Positions 12,060 to 24,713 of a stretch of 64,000 nucleotides of DNA are shown piece after piece (the stretch's first letter is position 1; every line of letters begins with the position of its first letter). The notes below the pieces were generated by a model, which was given only the letters and a program-made list of their open reading frames with translations, had not been told where the DNA came from and made no database searches. Both the position numbers and the translations under genes were made by a program. Origin of the DNA: Symbiotaphrina buchneri. Lineage: Eukaryota > Ascomycota > Symbiotaphrinales > Symbiotaphrinaceae. The DNA lies in contig BCIG01000020.1 in the NCBI GenBank assembly GCA_001599915.1, positions 62,001 through 126,000 of the forward strand. The letters run 5' to 3'.

Positions 12060-14270
12060 TCATTGAAGCTTGAGCATCTTCTTGGAATTTTCGTACACGA
12101 CATATGTCTATGGAAACGTTAGCTTGGAAACACTGAGATGTGAAGAAACGGGTGGCGCACGATGGACACAGCTGGAACCACCTTGAGCAGGTTCGGAGTC
12201 AGACCCCTGAACAACCCTCTGAACCCCTCATTCTTGACGGTCCTCGTGGTCACATCCCATATGCCGGTATACGTCGGTGGGTGGATCGCTGTGCCTTGGG
12301 CTTGAAGCCTTGTCCTCAAGAGATTCAGAGGATAGACCACCGATGCCCCCAATGCTCCACTGAATGCGCCCATTGCAGCAGTCCCGAAGCTACCAGGCAT
12401 CGCATCCTCTTCGTGGCAGCCTCTCAACCGGGCATTACGTCGGGCGACCGCGCGCTTCAAGTACTCAAAGGTACCAAGGTCGATAGCAGCGTAAGGAAAC
12501 ATCCCTACCAATCCCATCGGTAGGCCCCGGTAAAATGCACGCACACCATTCTGCGCCCACATCTTGCGAGCAACATCCGCAATGAGGGCATTGCCATGCA
12601 ATCCACCCTCCACGGTTTCACACTGCATGCGACTGTAGAGTGTCAGACATTGAAGCCAGAGATAACAAGGTCACATACAATTTCAGGGTATCGAGAGGGT
12701 AGACGAAGAACCTAAAGCATGTCAGTGGTGGATATATTTTAAGAGCCAGAGAGCCACATACTGTGAAATGATACCCCCAATTCCGCCAGCCAGAAACTTA
12801 GAGATTGAGCTGAGTTGTCTCGGATCGCTGTGGCCTTCAAGTGTCGCAAGCGCTCGTTTTGATCCCTGACCGCTCAGTATATGATGTGAAACCAGGTAGC
12901 TTGTACTGTACCTCGTAAGATCCAAATTTGATGGCAGATTCGGGCATGACTTTGATAACGTTCAAACCGTTGCCTGCGCATGTCAGAAACAGCTGCAGAC
13001 TGCTAGTGCGATGCGCCTACCTGCGAAAAGACTACGGATACCGCCTGCTCTCCAAAGTGCCTTACAAGCCTCGACTATCGGACGTGTGGCCTTTTTGGCT
13101 GCCTCAACAGTAGCGCCTTGTTTTGCAGCGTCGACAGCTTCACGAGTGAGACCCGTTTGGGCGATTAGGTAGACTTTCAAGCGGTCGAAAGGAGCAGTGG
13201 CTGTTCGGGACACGACACCAGCGAGGCCACCTGCAACGAAATAGCCTGGTGAGGGCAGATAATCCGTCAGCAGGAGTTGCCAATAATCCCAAACATACCA
13301 GGTGGCCTCTGTCGAAGGTGGAGACATGGAGCCCTGCCCAGCCTGCTGGATCAGTGAGCCTTCATCTGAGAAGCTCCGCTCAAGCAGAGGGGGCTCTTGC
13401 TCGGCGTCACGAATCTGATCAGCTTCGGTCGGGAGAGGCTCGGCCTGCTCGACACGATCCACGCCTGCACTATGCTGGACGCTCCTCCGTTGAAAAGCGA
13501 TATTGGCAATTGAACCAAAGAAGACTCTAAGAAAGTTCTGTATTGTACCTAGCCCCTGTACTGTCTCATCGCTGATATTGACATCTCCCTCCGGATTCAC
13601 CAAGACAGTCGATGTGAAGTATGACATTACAGCTTTCAAACTGGGCTGACTCGACGGGATAAACAGCAGAAAATCTCTGCACTGATCAGCACCTCCTCAC
13701 CACACTTTGGTCATGTCTTGTGATATGCATACCGCCATTCATCGAATGTTATGACGCCATCACGGTTAGTATCGACTTCTGAGAAGAAGTCATCCAGTTT
13801 GGAGTTTGGGACTGCCAGTCCTGCCCTCTGGAAAGCTGCACGGAGCTCGCTCTTGTCGAGCTTGCCGTTTTGGTCTTTGTCTATGCTTTTAAAAAGAGCA
13901 AGCAACTGCTTTTCCGTTTCACGTACAAATGTACAGAATTCTAATAGCGCTCCAAGTCAGCAAGATTCCATCAGCCAGCGCAAGGTGTGTCAGCAAAAGC
14001 AACGCACCATCGTACTGTATCTTGCCATCGCCGCTGGTGTCGACAGCCTGGAGGACATCTTGAAGCAGTCCATCTGCATTCTTGAGCGCTTTACAGAGTG
14101 TCAGTCTTCTACTGGCAATTGGCGTCAATGATCAAGGGCTCACGGTGGTCGATCTTCCTCAACCCTTTCTTGAGGCCATTCTTGTCCAGATACCCCACTC
14201 CGCGAGTGTCAAGAGTCTTCCAGAGCTGGTCAACCCTAGCGTCCTGAGTGTTTGTCGATTCGGTCTGCAT
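12060..14270 (-). CDS. Ca2+-dependent mitochondrial carrier (Sal1/SCaMC, ATP-Mg/Pi type)
   Basis: Inner-membrane carrier for adenine nucleotide/phosphate exchange, gated by calcium on the intermembrane side. Nine exons: 14270-14144, 14088-14008, 13940-13733, 13676-13021, 12973-12912, 12865-12762, 12711-12679, 12632-12161 and 12107-12060, giving 596 aa. All junctions keep phase. The N-terminal half has EF-hand loops: a degenerate DTRGVGYLD, then DTSGDGKIQYDE, DKDQNGKLDKSE and DTNRDGVITFDE. The C-terminal half has three carrier repeats with PFDRLK, PLDTLK and PLNLLR, and ends VSI|TYVVYENSKKMLKLQ. A roughly 100-residue acidic/Ser-rich linker joins the halves. One exon is only 33 nt. The acceptor of intron 1 is AAG. 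The gene is divergent from cyclin C. Substrate is inferred from the family. Confidence 0.92.
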
Positions 14271-14809
14271 GTTGATGTGTGCAGGCGTTATCGGGCTTTC
14301 TTCATGGCTACAGCATGCTGCAGATCATGGATCAGACCCATGCAGTTCTGTTGAGCAGCGGAGGTGTATGCACGGCTCCCTCGATCTCGCAAGGACCAGG
14401 AAAGAGGTCACGCTGACTAATTAACGGTAGCCCAGCGTTCAGCCCGTCTCGAGATGACAGAAAGGAAGAGATGGGTCTCAGATTCTCAGATGAATTCTTC
14501 AGAGCAGTGCGTCAGTGCCTTGATTCTCCTTGAGAAACACAAGTTAGGCTTTGAGGTTTTTCCGGTGCCGCGGCCCCTTGTGTGGTGCGGAACCAAGCAG
14601 ACGGGAAGCACCCGCTGACAAGACGGCATACGCCGAAGGAATGATTAAGTGACCGCGCCCCGCAGGGATGAGCATGGGAAGAGACACTACATCAAACATG
14701 TTATGGTATCCTAATCGGCTGCGCTGACTTTTTGGCGTCATGGCTTTTCCTATCCTTCCCCGATAACGACCATTGAGCCAGGCTCCAGACAGCCGGACCT
14801 TGGCCCGGG
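14271..14809. other. Divergent promoter region, Sal1-like carrier / cyclin C
   Basis: 539 bases between two divergent starts. No further gene is supported, and no named regulatory motif is claimed. Confidence 0.5.
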
Positions 14810-15850
14810 ATGGCTGCTAACTACTGGGCTTCCTCGCAACGCCGGCACTGGCTATTCTCGAAATCACAATTGGCTGAGATCCGGAAGAAGCTTGAGGATG
14901 AGGACCCGTCGGCTGTCCAGCAGTTTCCCTTGCCAGAGAAGAGACTGCTGAGCATTTACTTCAATCAACGTACGCTACAGACCTGCCCTACAAAGCCCCT
15001 CTGAATATGGACTGATCAGAAAATTGCAGAATTGAATAGGCTTGGAAGAAGAATACAAGTCAGACAGCAAGCACTTGCCACTGCACAGATCTATGTGAAA
15101 AGGTTCTACACCAAGGTTGATATCCGGCGGACAAATCCGTACCTGGTCTTAGCAACCGCATTTTATCTGGCGTGCAAGATGGAGGAGTGTCCTCAACATA
15201 TCAGGGTAGTGGTGGGGGAAGCCCGCAATATGTGGCCCGGTAGGCTCTGAAACATGCCCCAATGCGAATGTTGTCGCTCATCTCTCACTTCAGACTTCAT
15301 CATATCCGATACAGCAAAGCTTGGGGAGTGCGAATTCTCACTCATCTCGGAGATGAACTCCCAGCTTATCGTGCATCATCCATATCGGAGTCTTCTAGAG
15401 CTCCAAGGTTCGTACTCTGTTTCATCGGACGAAACAGCTCTGGCGTGGTCGATCATAAACGATCACTATTTGACCGATCTCCCGCTGCTCTACCCTCCGC
15501 ACATCATCGCAATAACAGCCATATTTCTCGCCATCACCTTGAAACCGACACAGATGAGTATGCACTCTACATCAAGTCCGGGCCCTGGCGCTGCAAATCT
15601 TGTACAGTCAGCGGCAAACTCCCTGTTGGGTGCAGGGGCTGGACGTGAGTCTGGCAACCAACAGAGTGGACTCCAGACCAAGTCTCAGAAGTTGCTTAGC
15701 TCGCTTGCAGAAAGTGATCTGGATTTGGAGGGCATCATCGACTGCGTCCAGGAGATCATATCTCTGTACGAAGTTTGGGAGCAATATAACGATAAGGTCT
15801 GCAAAGAGCAGATCACGAGATTCGTGAAGGCGAGGGGACTGGACAAATAA
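14810..15850 (+). CDS. SSN8: Cyclin C, Mediator kinase-module subunit (SSN8/SRB11 type)
   Basis: Partner of Cdk8 in the Mediator kinase module, acting in the nucleus on RNA polymerase II transcription. In yeast and animals it also relocates to mitochondria under stress. Exons 14810-14969, 15030-15239 and 15294-15850 give 308 aa. The start [14 protein letters not shown] is the typical cyclin C opening. The cyclin box is unmistakable ([39 protein letters not shown]). The second cyclin fold continues with [13 protein letters not shown] and [19 protein letters not shown] Ser/Gly/Gln-rich insertion around residues 220-260 precedes a final conserved helix ([18 protein letters not shown]). Intact, with usual fungal length. 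Confidence 0.95.
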
Positions 15851-18281
15851 CGCTCATTGCCTGATTATGGCCTCTACATGACATTGCCCCACCTCGCCAC
15901 TTTGCGACGACGTTGTCTGGGTGGCACACAGATGTGCGACGCCAGCGCGAGCGGGCCAAAGTTGGTGGTACTGTACCCCTCCCCCTGACGGTTCCTAAGA
16001 TATCCAATTGGATAAGGATACTGAACAGCGCAAGATAGGCAGGCTGCAGCACTCACTCAACCATAACATGCCAAGCCGCGGAGACAGAAGCTCGGGTCAT
16101 TGCCTGGTTTAACGAGAGGGCTCTAGGCTGTAGTGGAAATGGTCATGGCAGTTTGCAATAGCCATGTTGCGGAAACGCAGACGAGCATGTAATTGTTGGA
16201 ATCGACAATTTACCATGGCTAAGGGTCGATGGTCAATATCAAATAGTCCAAGCCTCCGTTGTCAACGAGAGATGGCATAGCTCCAGCAGTGGCTACGATG
16301 GGCTTAGGATACGCTCGAATTGCAAAACTAAAAATTCCAGCAAAGCCGTCATACATCCACCTTTGTAAGATAGTCTGAATCACCTGTGCTGCACACATAG
16401 TGGTGAGCAATAATCTGGGGACAAGATCCGGAATGCCGCTGCCCAGATACTCACCCTTAGGTGTGAATCGGGGAATTGTTGAATGTGGGGGATGAGTGCA
16501 CGAGCCCATAATTTCAGGTCCGCGCTTCGGGATGGTCACAGGGGTCAATGGGATCGGACTCTTGCTTGCATCATTGCCGAGGCTACGTCAATTGAGACAA
16601 TTAATCTCCTTTACTTGCCGGAGAGAGTGTATCTCCTCTCTGAACTTCGGTACCGAGTCAGTTCATTCGATGGCTGGTCAAGCTGGTCTTTTCAAAGCTA
16701 GATGTCTCCAAACGCTCCACGAGCACGGTGGTTCGAAACAGGCGGGCGAGCAACTCCGGTAAGACAAACAGGACAAATGATACTCCATGCTAGCACAAAA
16801 TGAAATGAAACGGCAGTTCTGGTGTCCTGCAGAACACGGTGACGCTATTGGATCGATTCCTGCTGGCGGCGGAAGCGTCACGAGCGAGCGATCAAAAGGG
16901 CTGGAAGGGTCGCTCGCTGATGTTGTTCCATTTCCAGCCATCCCATGGAAAATCATTTATGCAAGCAAGCGAGTTGTGACACAGGCGCTTCAGAAATCCA
17001 GGGTCCAGGAGGGACGAAATATGGTCCTACAACCCATCGTTCATTCTTGTCTCTGTGCCTCAGTAACGACGAGGGCAATTGCAGCGACGATCCCTTCCAG
17101 CGTGTCCGTTTCGAAGCTCTGGATTTTAGCTTCTACCGAGTCCCGCCACGAGAGACGAGTTGGCGCTAACGCACGTCGCTGTCCGTTCTGTTTCATGCAG
17201 GCAAGCAGACAAAAAGAGCTGCAAGCGCGAGGCTGGCAGTACAAGGGTGTTCAGAGAAATCACGCCGTACGGAGATACTTTCAGCATAAGTTACTTGCTG
17301 GTGACTGACCAGGAGACTCTCCTCCAAGAAAAGCGTGATCTCCATGATGGGCGATACTCGGCAGTACTGAGACTGACTGTACAAAGTACTTTCTACGGGT
17401 ACTAAATGTCTAGTTGGACCGTGAGTCGTCAGCAAAGTGGTGTGGCAACAGCGCCTGGGGATTGGAATGACGGCCAGGCTGGCTGTTTCCGGAGCGGCAG
17501 CCAATGATTGTGTGCCAAGCTGGTGGTGGTGGAGGGAAGAAGCACAGGCTGCAGCAGCGCTCCGCCCACCCCAGCGATTTCCGCTTTGCCCTCTTCCGCA
17601 TGGTCTCACTGGACGATAAATGCGGTGACTGGCACGCTACTGGTCACCCGTCATCTCACCCAATGAACTTCTCCGACTAAACTCCTAGAACCCCATCAGC
17701 TTGTCCGTTCTTATCCTCTTTGAGGCCCCGGCCACGCTTTGCCGCTCGCTAGACCTGTCCAACCAATCAGACCAAACCAACCCATACTCTCCCTGTACGG
17801 TACCTAAGGTACGAAGACCGTACCTTACCTTACTCTTATGGCTTCGGCCACCACCCCCTCCCTCCCTCCTCTTCCTTTCCCTCCCAGCATAAACTCTCTC
17901 GCCGCTCTCCCTCCACTACTTCACCGTTCATTTCTTCTCAACAAGAAATCCAAGTCACCTTCCCACCTATACCAAAAGCCAATTCATTTTCAAAAAGACG
18001 ACTTCACTGCTTCCGTTGCTCTTCCCTTCTGGCATCGTATTCGCCAAAACATCCGACGTTAATACATACGCTACCCGCATTGTTCCGGTACCTCGCTACG
18101 GTCCCTTGTCCTGGTCTGCTGACCGCCTGTTTTGCCGCAACAACCTCCTCAAGCCAGCTCGCCAGCTACAAGGTCTTCTTCTCAACTCTCCCCGACAAGA
18201 CCAGCTGGAATCCATTGAATAACATCATCATCTTCACCTCCAACCCAGCCCGTCTACCAGGTCACTCGAGTTTGATGCACA
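15851..18281. other. 2.4 kb gap without a supported gene
   Basis: Several ORFs of 60-170 codons occur on both strands, but none has a domain, a sensible intron series or protein-like composition. From about 17640 to 18281 the plus strand is strongly C/T-rich, typical of a fungal transcription start and 5' leader, so this is probably a long promoter and leader for the gene at 18282. An inverted repeat lies at 17800-17812. Confidence 0.55.
17800..17812. repeat. Inverted repeat GTACCT-A-AGGTAC
   Basis: Perfect 6-bp arms around a single base, followed within 10 bp by GTACCTTACC. A related palindrome lies at 60386-60399. Function unknown. Confidence 0.6.
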
Positions 18282-18944
18282 ATGTCGGCTTTCTATTTCC
18301 AGAACCACGCATCGGCGGCCGGCTCGCATGCATCGTCGCACAATCACCACGGCGGCCGCTCGCGTAGGGCTCCACGTCTCTCTTCCTCTCAGAACTCTCA
18401 TAAGCCCTTCCGGGGTGTGCGGAGTATGAAGGAGCTGACAGAAGCTGCTTCAGTCACCGCTTTCCGTGCTCGTTTCGAGGCTGGGAGATCGTTTGACTTG
18501 GATGACGACTTGGAGTTCTGTCCGGGGCTCCTGACCGAGGACGATGTAAGTCTCAACATTAGCCTCTCGCATCCTACTGGGGATGTGCGTCAATGGAAGA
18601 CACTATATACTGATTTGATGAATTAGCTGCATTCAATCCATTCGTCGTCCTCCGACCGCTCGTCACTGTCAAGTGGCTCCCCGGAATCGTCACCGTTGCA
18701 GGTCCAAAGTCAGCCGGTTCAGCAGGTTACTCCTACATTCTCACTCTCCTCGACATCTGGTTCCTTCGCACCTCAGAGTTACCAAGGCAACGGCTCGTCT
18801 AAACTCCACCAGCCTGCGGCGGTGAGGACTCGCAACGCTATTCCTATCGTCAACCCCAGCACTGGAATGCGCGTACAGAGCCCACCACTCTCCCTTTCGC
18901 CTGCCAGGCTGCAGCAACAACCTTCTCTCGGCCGACGTTGGTAA
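18282..18944 (+). CDS. Conserved fungal low-complexity protein, function unknown
   Basis: Two exons (18282-18545 and 18627-18944; 81-nt phase-0 intron GTAAGT..TTAG) give 193 aa. The N-terminal part has a His/Ser/Ala-rich start (MSAFYFQNHASAAGSH), then a compact block that looks conserved: FRGVRSMKELTEAASVTAF and FEAGRSFDLDDDLEFCPGLL. The rest is Ser/Pro/Gln-rich and ends LGRRW. No enzymatic motif, signal peptide or membrane segment is seen, so the protein is likely mostly disordered. I recall similar uncharacterised proteins in Aspergillus-type genomes but cannot assign a role. The long pyrimidine-rich leader suggests strong or regulated expression (inference). Confidence 0.8.
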
Positions 18945-20426
18945 ACAGCGGATTCGGCTTCCGGATGAGCCGCTCCGAGAGTTGCTGCAGTGTGGTCTTC
19001 CCTGGCAGGCACCAAACCTTTCACAACCGCAAAATCCCCTTCTGGAACCCCAGTCTCGTCGCTCTCAAACCTCCTGTACAGATCTCTTCTCAACTCATTC
19101 CTTGAGCGACGGCGCTGTGGTCGAATGATGTCGATGAACTTTGCACTAGCGGGTTTTGGTGTTTCATGATATGTTGGGTTAGGTCACATTGAGTAAATCA
19201 CGGAAAGCGTTCTCGTTTGGGTACTGGATCCTATGTTTCGGCGTCGATTTTTTGTTTCAAATACCGAGGGAAAAGGCCATACGATAGACGGCGCAATTGT
19301 CTGGTTTTGATGGCATTCCTTCTAGCCTTGTGCAGCTGCATACATGTTGGTCGGTGCGGTCTATTGGTTGCCAAAAGAAAAAAGCCAAGGCTGACGGTCG
19401 GTGTTCTGTCTGCTATTCGGTGGAGTTGCCCGTCCTTGGAGCATGGGCTGGGACGTACATTATCTCTCGAGTCTAATTTGCTTCTGGGTATTAGGGGGGG
19501 TATCACGAACTGGATGAGGTGTCATTGGCATGTACTTGTCCAGCAGACGGCGGAGTTGGCTTGAGTTAGCAGGCATATTTGCGTGGTTATTCTGGTACGG
19601 GTTATGTCTTCTACGGATTATATATCTTTCAGCATATTATTTCTATTTGTGAGAGAAATGTTATTTAGGACTGTTCACGAGTCTCCGATGGACCCACACA
19701 AACAGTTTAGACGAAGGTCTCGACGGAAAATGAGAGTTACTCCAAATGCAGCGCTCAAGATGCCATGAATAATGCAATGCTCGCGATAGGACAGCGTTTG
19801 CTTGTTGTCACATGACTTTGACGGGCCTGTGGGCCTTCTAGCTCTTTGATGACGCCAGGTGTGAGTTGATAGACGGCGCTAAGTCCGGTGCAGTGACGTA
19901 GGTACAGAAGTACCTCTTTCAACTTCAGCGGTAGTCCCTTTTCCCGAGGCATGTCCGGGTTGATAGGTACACAGCAGAAGACCACCAAGAGCAATGTCGT
20001 CGTAGATTAGGTAACAAACAGCGTAGATGAGTGTTTAGAAGGAAGAGATTTAATTGAAAAGGTGTTGATCAGTAGTTGTTCTGCTTGTGTGCCGTGTTCT
20101 TAACAGTTACGCATACAAATCGCGCGGAGTTGCAGCTACAGAACTACAACGAAAGTACCTTTACCTCCCGAGGTTCCCTCCCTTTGCACTTTGCCGGAAA
20201 AGAAAAGCAGCTTCCCCAACCCCACAGCAGAAGCATCTACCGTACTACTTCATACGAACACAAACTACCTCCAATCGATCAATCAATCTCTTCCCGTCCG
20301 CACGTCCACGTCCGGTATCTTCTTGATCAATTGATTGAGTCTCACCACCTACACCCGTACGGCTCTCCCTATCCCTATCTCTCAGCAGAGATCAAGCACA
20401 TCGACCGACTTCTTAGCACGCCCGCC
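18945..20426. other. 1.5 kb gap: 3' region and promoter
   Basis: Holds the 3' flank of the 18282 gene and the upstream region of the 20427 gene. ORFs up to about 115 codons lack support. No tRNA or repeat was recognised. Confidence 0.5.
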
Positions 20427-21092
20427 ATGTCTTTCATCCGATCCATCATCACCAGCAACAGCTCCTGGTGCATGCCGATAACAGCCCGCGCTGCTGCCCC
20501 GGCTGCTGTTGCTCCCTTCCACTCGAGCAGCTCCCGTGCGGCCGGAAAGGAATCAGCGCTACGTAAGTCCTTCTTTTGGCAGCATTATCCATCCCCTTTC
20601 CCGTCCATTCATGAGCGGGGGAGCCTGGGCTCTTCCCCGTCGTACTCCTCATCCTGTCTCCCTCCACCCTCTCAAGTATACCAATATCCAGAGCACCTAG
20701 GCTGACCATCGATTCTCATTGTTCCGTGCCAGCAGACGACGACGACCGAGCAGACAAGGCCGAGAAGCTCAAGCAGGAACAGATCAAGAAGGCCAGGGAG
20801 GGCAAGGGACACTGGCACCGGGAGCTAGGCAGCGACAGTGAGGAGGCGGTAAGTTAACATCTACTGTCTTTCCGTTTTTTCCTCGTTTCAGTTCGTTTCG
20901 CCTTTTCGTTCGGCAAACCGCTAGGCCCAGTCCGCATTTACTTTTTCCAGCGCAGAGGGCTGACCAGAGTACAAAATACAGATCAAGGCAGACAGGGGCG
21001 AGGCGGACCCCACCCCGGATAACATCGAGAAGATGCAGAATGCTACGTCGGAGCACGTCGAGAGCCGCAAGAAGGCCGGCAAGGACGAGTAG
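20427..21092 (+). CDS. Small hydrophilic protein, probably mitochondrial, function unknown
   Basis: Three exons (20427-20562, 20736-20848, 20982-21092) give 119 aa; the first intron could end 3 nt earlier, adding one residue. The first 45 residues are Ser/Ala-rich with scattered Arg and no acid (MSFIRSIITSNSSWCM..), which resembles a mitochondrial presequence. The mature part is highly charged, with a core motif REGKGHWHRELGSDSEEA followed by IKADRGEADPTPDNIEKMQ and a Lys-rich end. Related small proteins occur widely in filamentous ascomycetes without a known role. The phase of all junctions is consistent. The introns (173 and 133 nt) are longer than usual for this window. Confidence 0.78.
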
Positions 21093-21791
21093 GAAAGCCT
21101 ACTACGGCGGGGAGTTGATGCCAACTGGTTGGGGTAGTGGCAGCTTTGGTTCCACGGCGGCTTTGGCCTTATCCCGAGTCTAGGAGGGGGTTTAGGCTGA
21201 GGCGACGGAGTGGTAGATTCGGTGCAGTGCTGCTGCTGCTGTCTTTTTTTCGTTGCTAGGCGGTGATACATTGAAGGGGTCGCCTTGAAATACCTTGTGT
21301 ATAAAATCTAAGCTCTTGGTGCGGTTTTATGCTAGCTGGTTGTACCCTCGAAAAAGTGACTTGCGTCAGAGCATGTGCTGGGGCTGTATGCTGTGGCCAT
21401 GGCCTGCTTTATCCCTGGAGGCCCGCGGCAGTAGTGACTTCGCATATAGTATTTCAACCTTCTGTTTCGAATGGGAGACCTACGAAAGCCTTTAGGAGCA
21501 AACGACAACAATCGCTAGGAGATATAGGCACTTCTTTATTCACCATATCTTCCTCAATTTTCATTGGCTATAAACCTTTCCACTATTCAATCAGCCAGGA
21601 TGTTACCCTATTTGACCCGTGGCATATTAATCTCGAATTTATATATACATATCCATTTTCACCGCCAGCTCACCCCTGTCAGGCTGGTTGCCTATGTGTG
21701 CCCCTGACGGGCTCACACACCACTTCGCTTCATCTTGCCAACGCTGGTCGGAGACTCGAATCCAGCATAGAGTGCCTTCCAAATTTTCCGT
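21093..21791. other. Convergent intergenic region
   Basis: 699 bases between two convergent 3' ends. No gene is supported; one short A/T-rich patch lies near 21640-21655. Confidence 0.5.
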
Positions 21792-23797
21792 CTAGAAGAC
21801 ATTGCCTCTCGTCTGCTGAACCTGTTTCAAGTTCATGTTCTTGATGAAGAACATCCAGATCAACGACAGACCCATGATGCCCGTGCCGACACCCAGCATC
21901 CTGGCCTGCGCGTAGCCATACGCCTTCTGGATGCCCAGCCGCTCCGCCGACCCGATGGCGTAGCTGAGCTGCGTGTCGAGGTCGTTGTAGATGTCTTCCA
22001 GATCCGGCAGGGCCGATTCGGGCAGGTACCGCTCCAGGGCCTTCTCGAACGTGTTGGTCCAGATGGCGCCGGAGATGGAGTTGCCGACGGCGCCGCCGAT
22101 GTTGCCGACGACGTACAGCAGCGCGAGCACGGCCGCGATGTGCTGGTGGTCTGCGGCGGCGAGGATGGCGATCTGCTGCACGATGATGAAGATGCTGCCG
22201 CCGATGGAGATGAAGATCTGGCACATGACGATGTAGCCGATGTTCTGGTTCGGCCGGCGGAAGTAGATCATCAGGCCTTGGGCGAAGATGTACAGCGGCA
22301 CGGCGATGAAGAGCATCCATCTGAAGTAGCCTGTCTTGCGGATGACGAACCCGACAAACAACAGCAGCACGCCCGACACCACGTCGAATGTGCTGCCGAC
22401 GTAACCGGCCTCGGCAAGCGTTAGGTTGTTGACCACCTGCAGGAATGACGTGAAATAGCTATTCCAGCAGTAGTAGGAGACCTGGTATGTGAACTCGATC
22501 AAACAGGCGCCGATCACAGTCCGGTTGGTCAAGAGCCGGGCGTTGATGAACGGGACTCGAGCCAAGTATGCCTCGTAGAAACCAAACATGACGAGCACGA
22601 CAAAGCCGACCACGATCATGGCAATGATGTAACCCGAGCTCCAGCCATTAGGTGCCGTATCGGCGAGCGTGAAAGGTAGCAAGAAGACAGTGAGTCCAGC
22701 GGCAAACAAGACGACACCAGGGGCTAATCCAATCGTCAGCGAGATCAAAACAAGGGGTCTTCTGTACAGCTGTTGCTCACCATCAAATTCTCGGGTGTAA
22801 TGCCAGATATTCTGCAGTAATGTCCGGCCACTCTTCTCTCTAACCACAAGTCCTCGCTTCTCCGCTTTCCGGAGGTTGATCTTCAAGTTGATGTACATGG
22901 GTAAAGCCACGAATGGTAGGATGATGGCAAAGGTGCCGAATCCCCATCGCCAGCTGATGTTGTAGTAGTAGTCATCCGAAGCCTTGGAACCAGCAAAGGC
23001 CGTGATGATGTAAGGAGAGGACGTAAAGGCATACGCCAAACCTCGATTCTTCAACTTGGACGCATCCGCAGTGATGACATCAATGCTATAAGTCATGCCT
23101 CCGAATCCGACGGAGTAGAAGACCTACGCAAGAGTCAGCGGTCAATGTTGTCGGCTTTCGAACCATGAGAATCGTACATATGCAGCGCAGAAGGACGAAA
23201 GCCCATTACAGGCGGCCATGATGATCAAGCCTAGCGTAGCGAAAGCGATCATGAGCAAAAAGCCTTCAGCACGACCCCAGACGTCAAGCATTTTAGCAAG
23301 CGGGATGTACACCGCAGCCGACATGGCATTGGCCACGATGTAGATGACGGTCAGGAGAGAATGAGTCTCAAAAGCACTGGTCGCAAAGGGGATCAGATTG
23401 TAGAGAATCGAAGACTGGAATGCATTGACGAAGTAAAGCAGCCACATGCTGTGATGGAGTCAGTCTCTGCCGAGCAAGAATGCATGCAACCCTGGCTAGC
23501 AAGCCCAAGGTGACAATGAAGGTGGTGTATATACTTGATAAAGATGGCAATGAGAGACTTCTTGCCCCAGGTGATGGTGACGGCCTCGACAGTCTTAATA
23601 CCGTGTTGAGCATCTGGAACAGGAAGCTCTGCTTGGGGTTCATCATTGTGATTGCTTGTACTGGTGGTTGGCCTGTCGGCATTGCTAACAGTGGGATTTT
23701 TCTCCCCCTCCGCCAGAGGTTTCATAGCCACCGAAGTACCGGCATCATCAGTCTCCGTCCGACGGAAGGTCGGCCTAATTTTTGGAAATGCAGGCAT
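21792..23797 (-). CDS. Siderophore-iron transporter, MFS family (Sit1/MirB type)
   Basis: Plasma-membrane H+ symporter expected to import ferri-siderophores. Three exons (23797-23535, 23448-23178, 23123-21792) give 621 aa, normal for this 14-TM subfamily. The N-terminal 75 residues are polar and cytoplasmic. The first helix reads MWLLYFVNAFQSSILYNLIP. The subfamily motif TYSIDVITADASKLKNRG lies after the second intron, and VLFAAGLTVFLLPFTLAD, ISWRWGFGTFAIILPF and IRKTGYFRWMLF are also typical. A SreA-type GATA site lies 94 bp upstream of the start. Divergent from the Ufo1-like gene across about 0.9 kb. Substrate specificity cannot be told from sequence. It is not embedded in a siderophore biosynthesis cluster here. 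Confidence 0.9.
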
Positions 23798-24713
23798 TCT
23801 GATAGCGGGGTCAAAATTCGAAATATATAAATATAGAATTGAATTTATGTATAAACAAATTCGGCAATGAAGAGGAAGAAAGGAAAAATCTTATCAGATC
23901 CTGGGCATTTTATACTCTCTTGTCGCCAACAATGGCGGCAGACACAATCAGACAACATGGCTTGACGCCGTCAAAAGCCAAGGAAAGCCAGAAAACCCTG
24001 CACTGGCACAGCTGAGTGCAGGAAACGACACGATCCGATGTCGCCGCGTAATTGAAGGTGGAGGAAGACCCTTGGCTTTCGATAAGGTTGTACGAGAGCG
24101 CGGAAAGAAACAACCTTGATACCCTAAGTGGCTAGCACGCCCCGCTTTGCAAGTGAGGACTTGATCAGATTAGATGAGATATGCGCCATGCGTTCGGCCG
24201 AAACCGGCAACTAGGAAGTCTCCCCTCTCTTCGGTAGGCGCTGCGCAAAGTGTACGAACACTTCTGCAGATCTGATCTGATCTGCGGGGCGGAGGATGTC
24301 CAAGTCGCTGATGTCAGGTATCGACATCTCTTTTTATCCATATCATTGTTTCTCCTTGTAGGATCAACATCGGAGGATGTTGTCTTCACAACTCATAAGT
24401 GAAAGGCAAGGTGGGAGCGGACGCCTAATAACAATGAAAAGGATGCGGCCTGCTGACAAAGAATCAAGACCAAACCATGAAAGGCGAAACTCCGCTTTAG
24501 CGTGCATGGCTCTTGAAGCTGCCCGTACCGCGTACGCTACTCTTACGTACGAGACTTGAAGTTATCCGACTCTTCTCTTTCGTACCTCATTACTGCCACC
24601 ATCATCCGCTCGAACCGCTTCAACCACGACAAACCAGGCCGGCATCGCTTTCGACTGATCCAGCACTCTCTGGTTCAGTCTCCAAACTCTCTGTGACCTT
24701 CTCCATCTCTTAT
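23798..24713. other. Divergent promoter region, siderophore transporter / Ufo1-like
   Basis: 916 bases without a supported gene. It contains the GATA site above, a further GATAAG at about 24079, and three tandem GATCT units at 24269-24283. Confidence 0.55.
23891..23899 (-). promoter_or_regulatory. SreA/Urbs1-type GATA site (ATCTGATAA)
   Basis: TTATCAGAT on the plus strand is ATCTGATAA on the strand of the transporter, an exact match to the ATCWGATAA consensus known for fungal iron-responsive GATA repressors. It lies 94 bp before the start codon. Confidence 0.65.

Noticed and set aside
16219-17609. ORFs of 109-173 codons in the 15.9-18.3 kb gap
   Set aside because: No domain, no consistent intron chain, composition not protein-like; kept as intergenic.
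19217-19564. 115-codon plus-strand ORF after the 18282 gene
   Set aside because: Opens with a non-ATG codon and has no recognisable motif.
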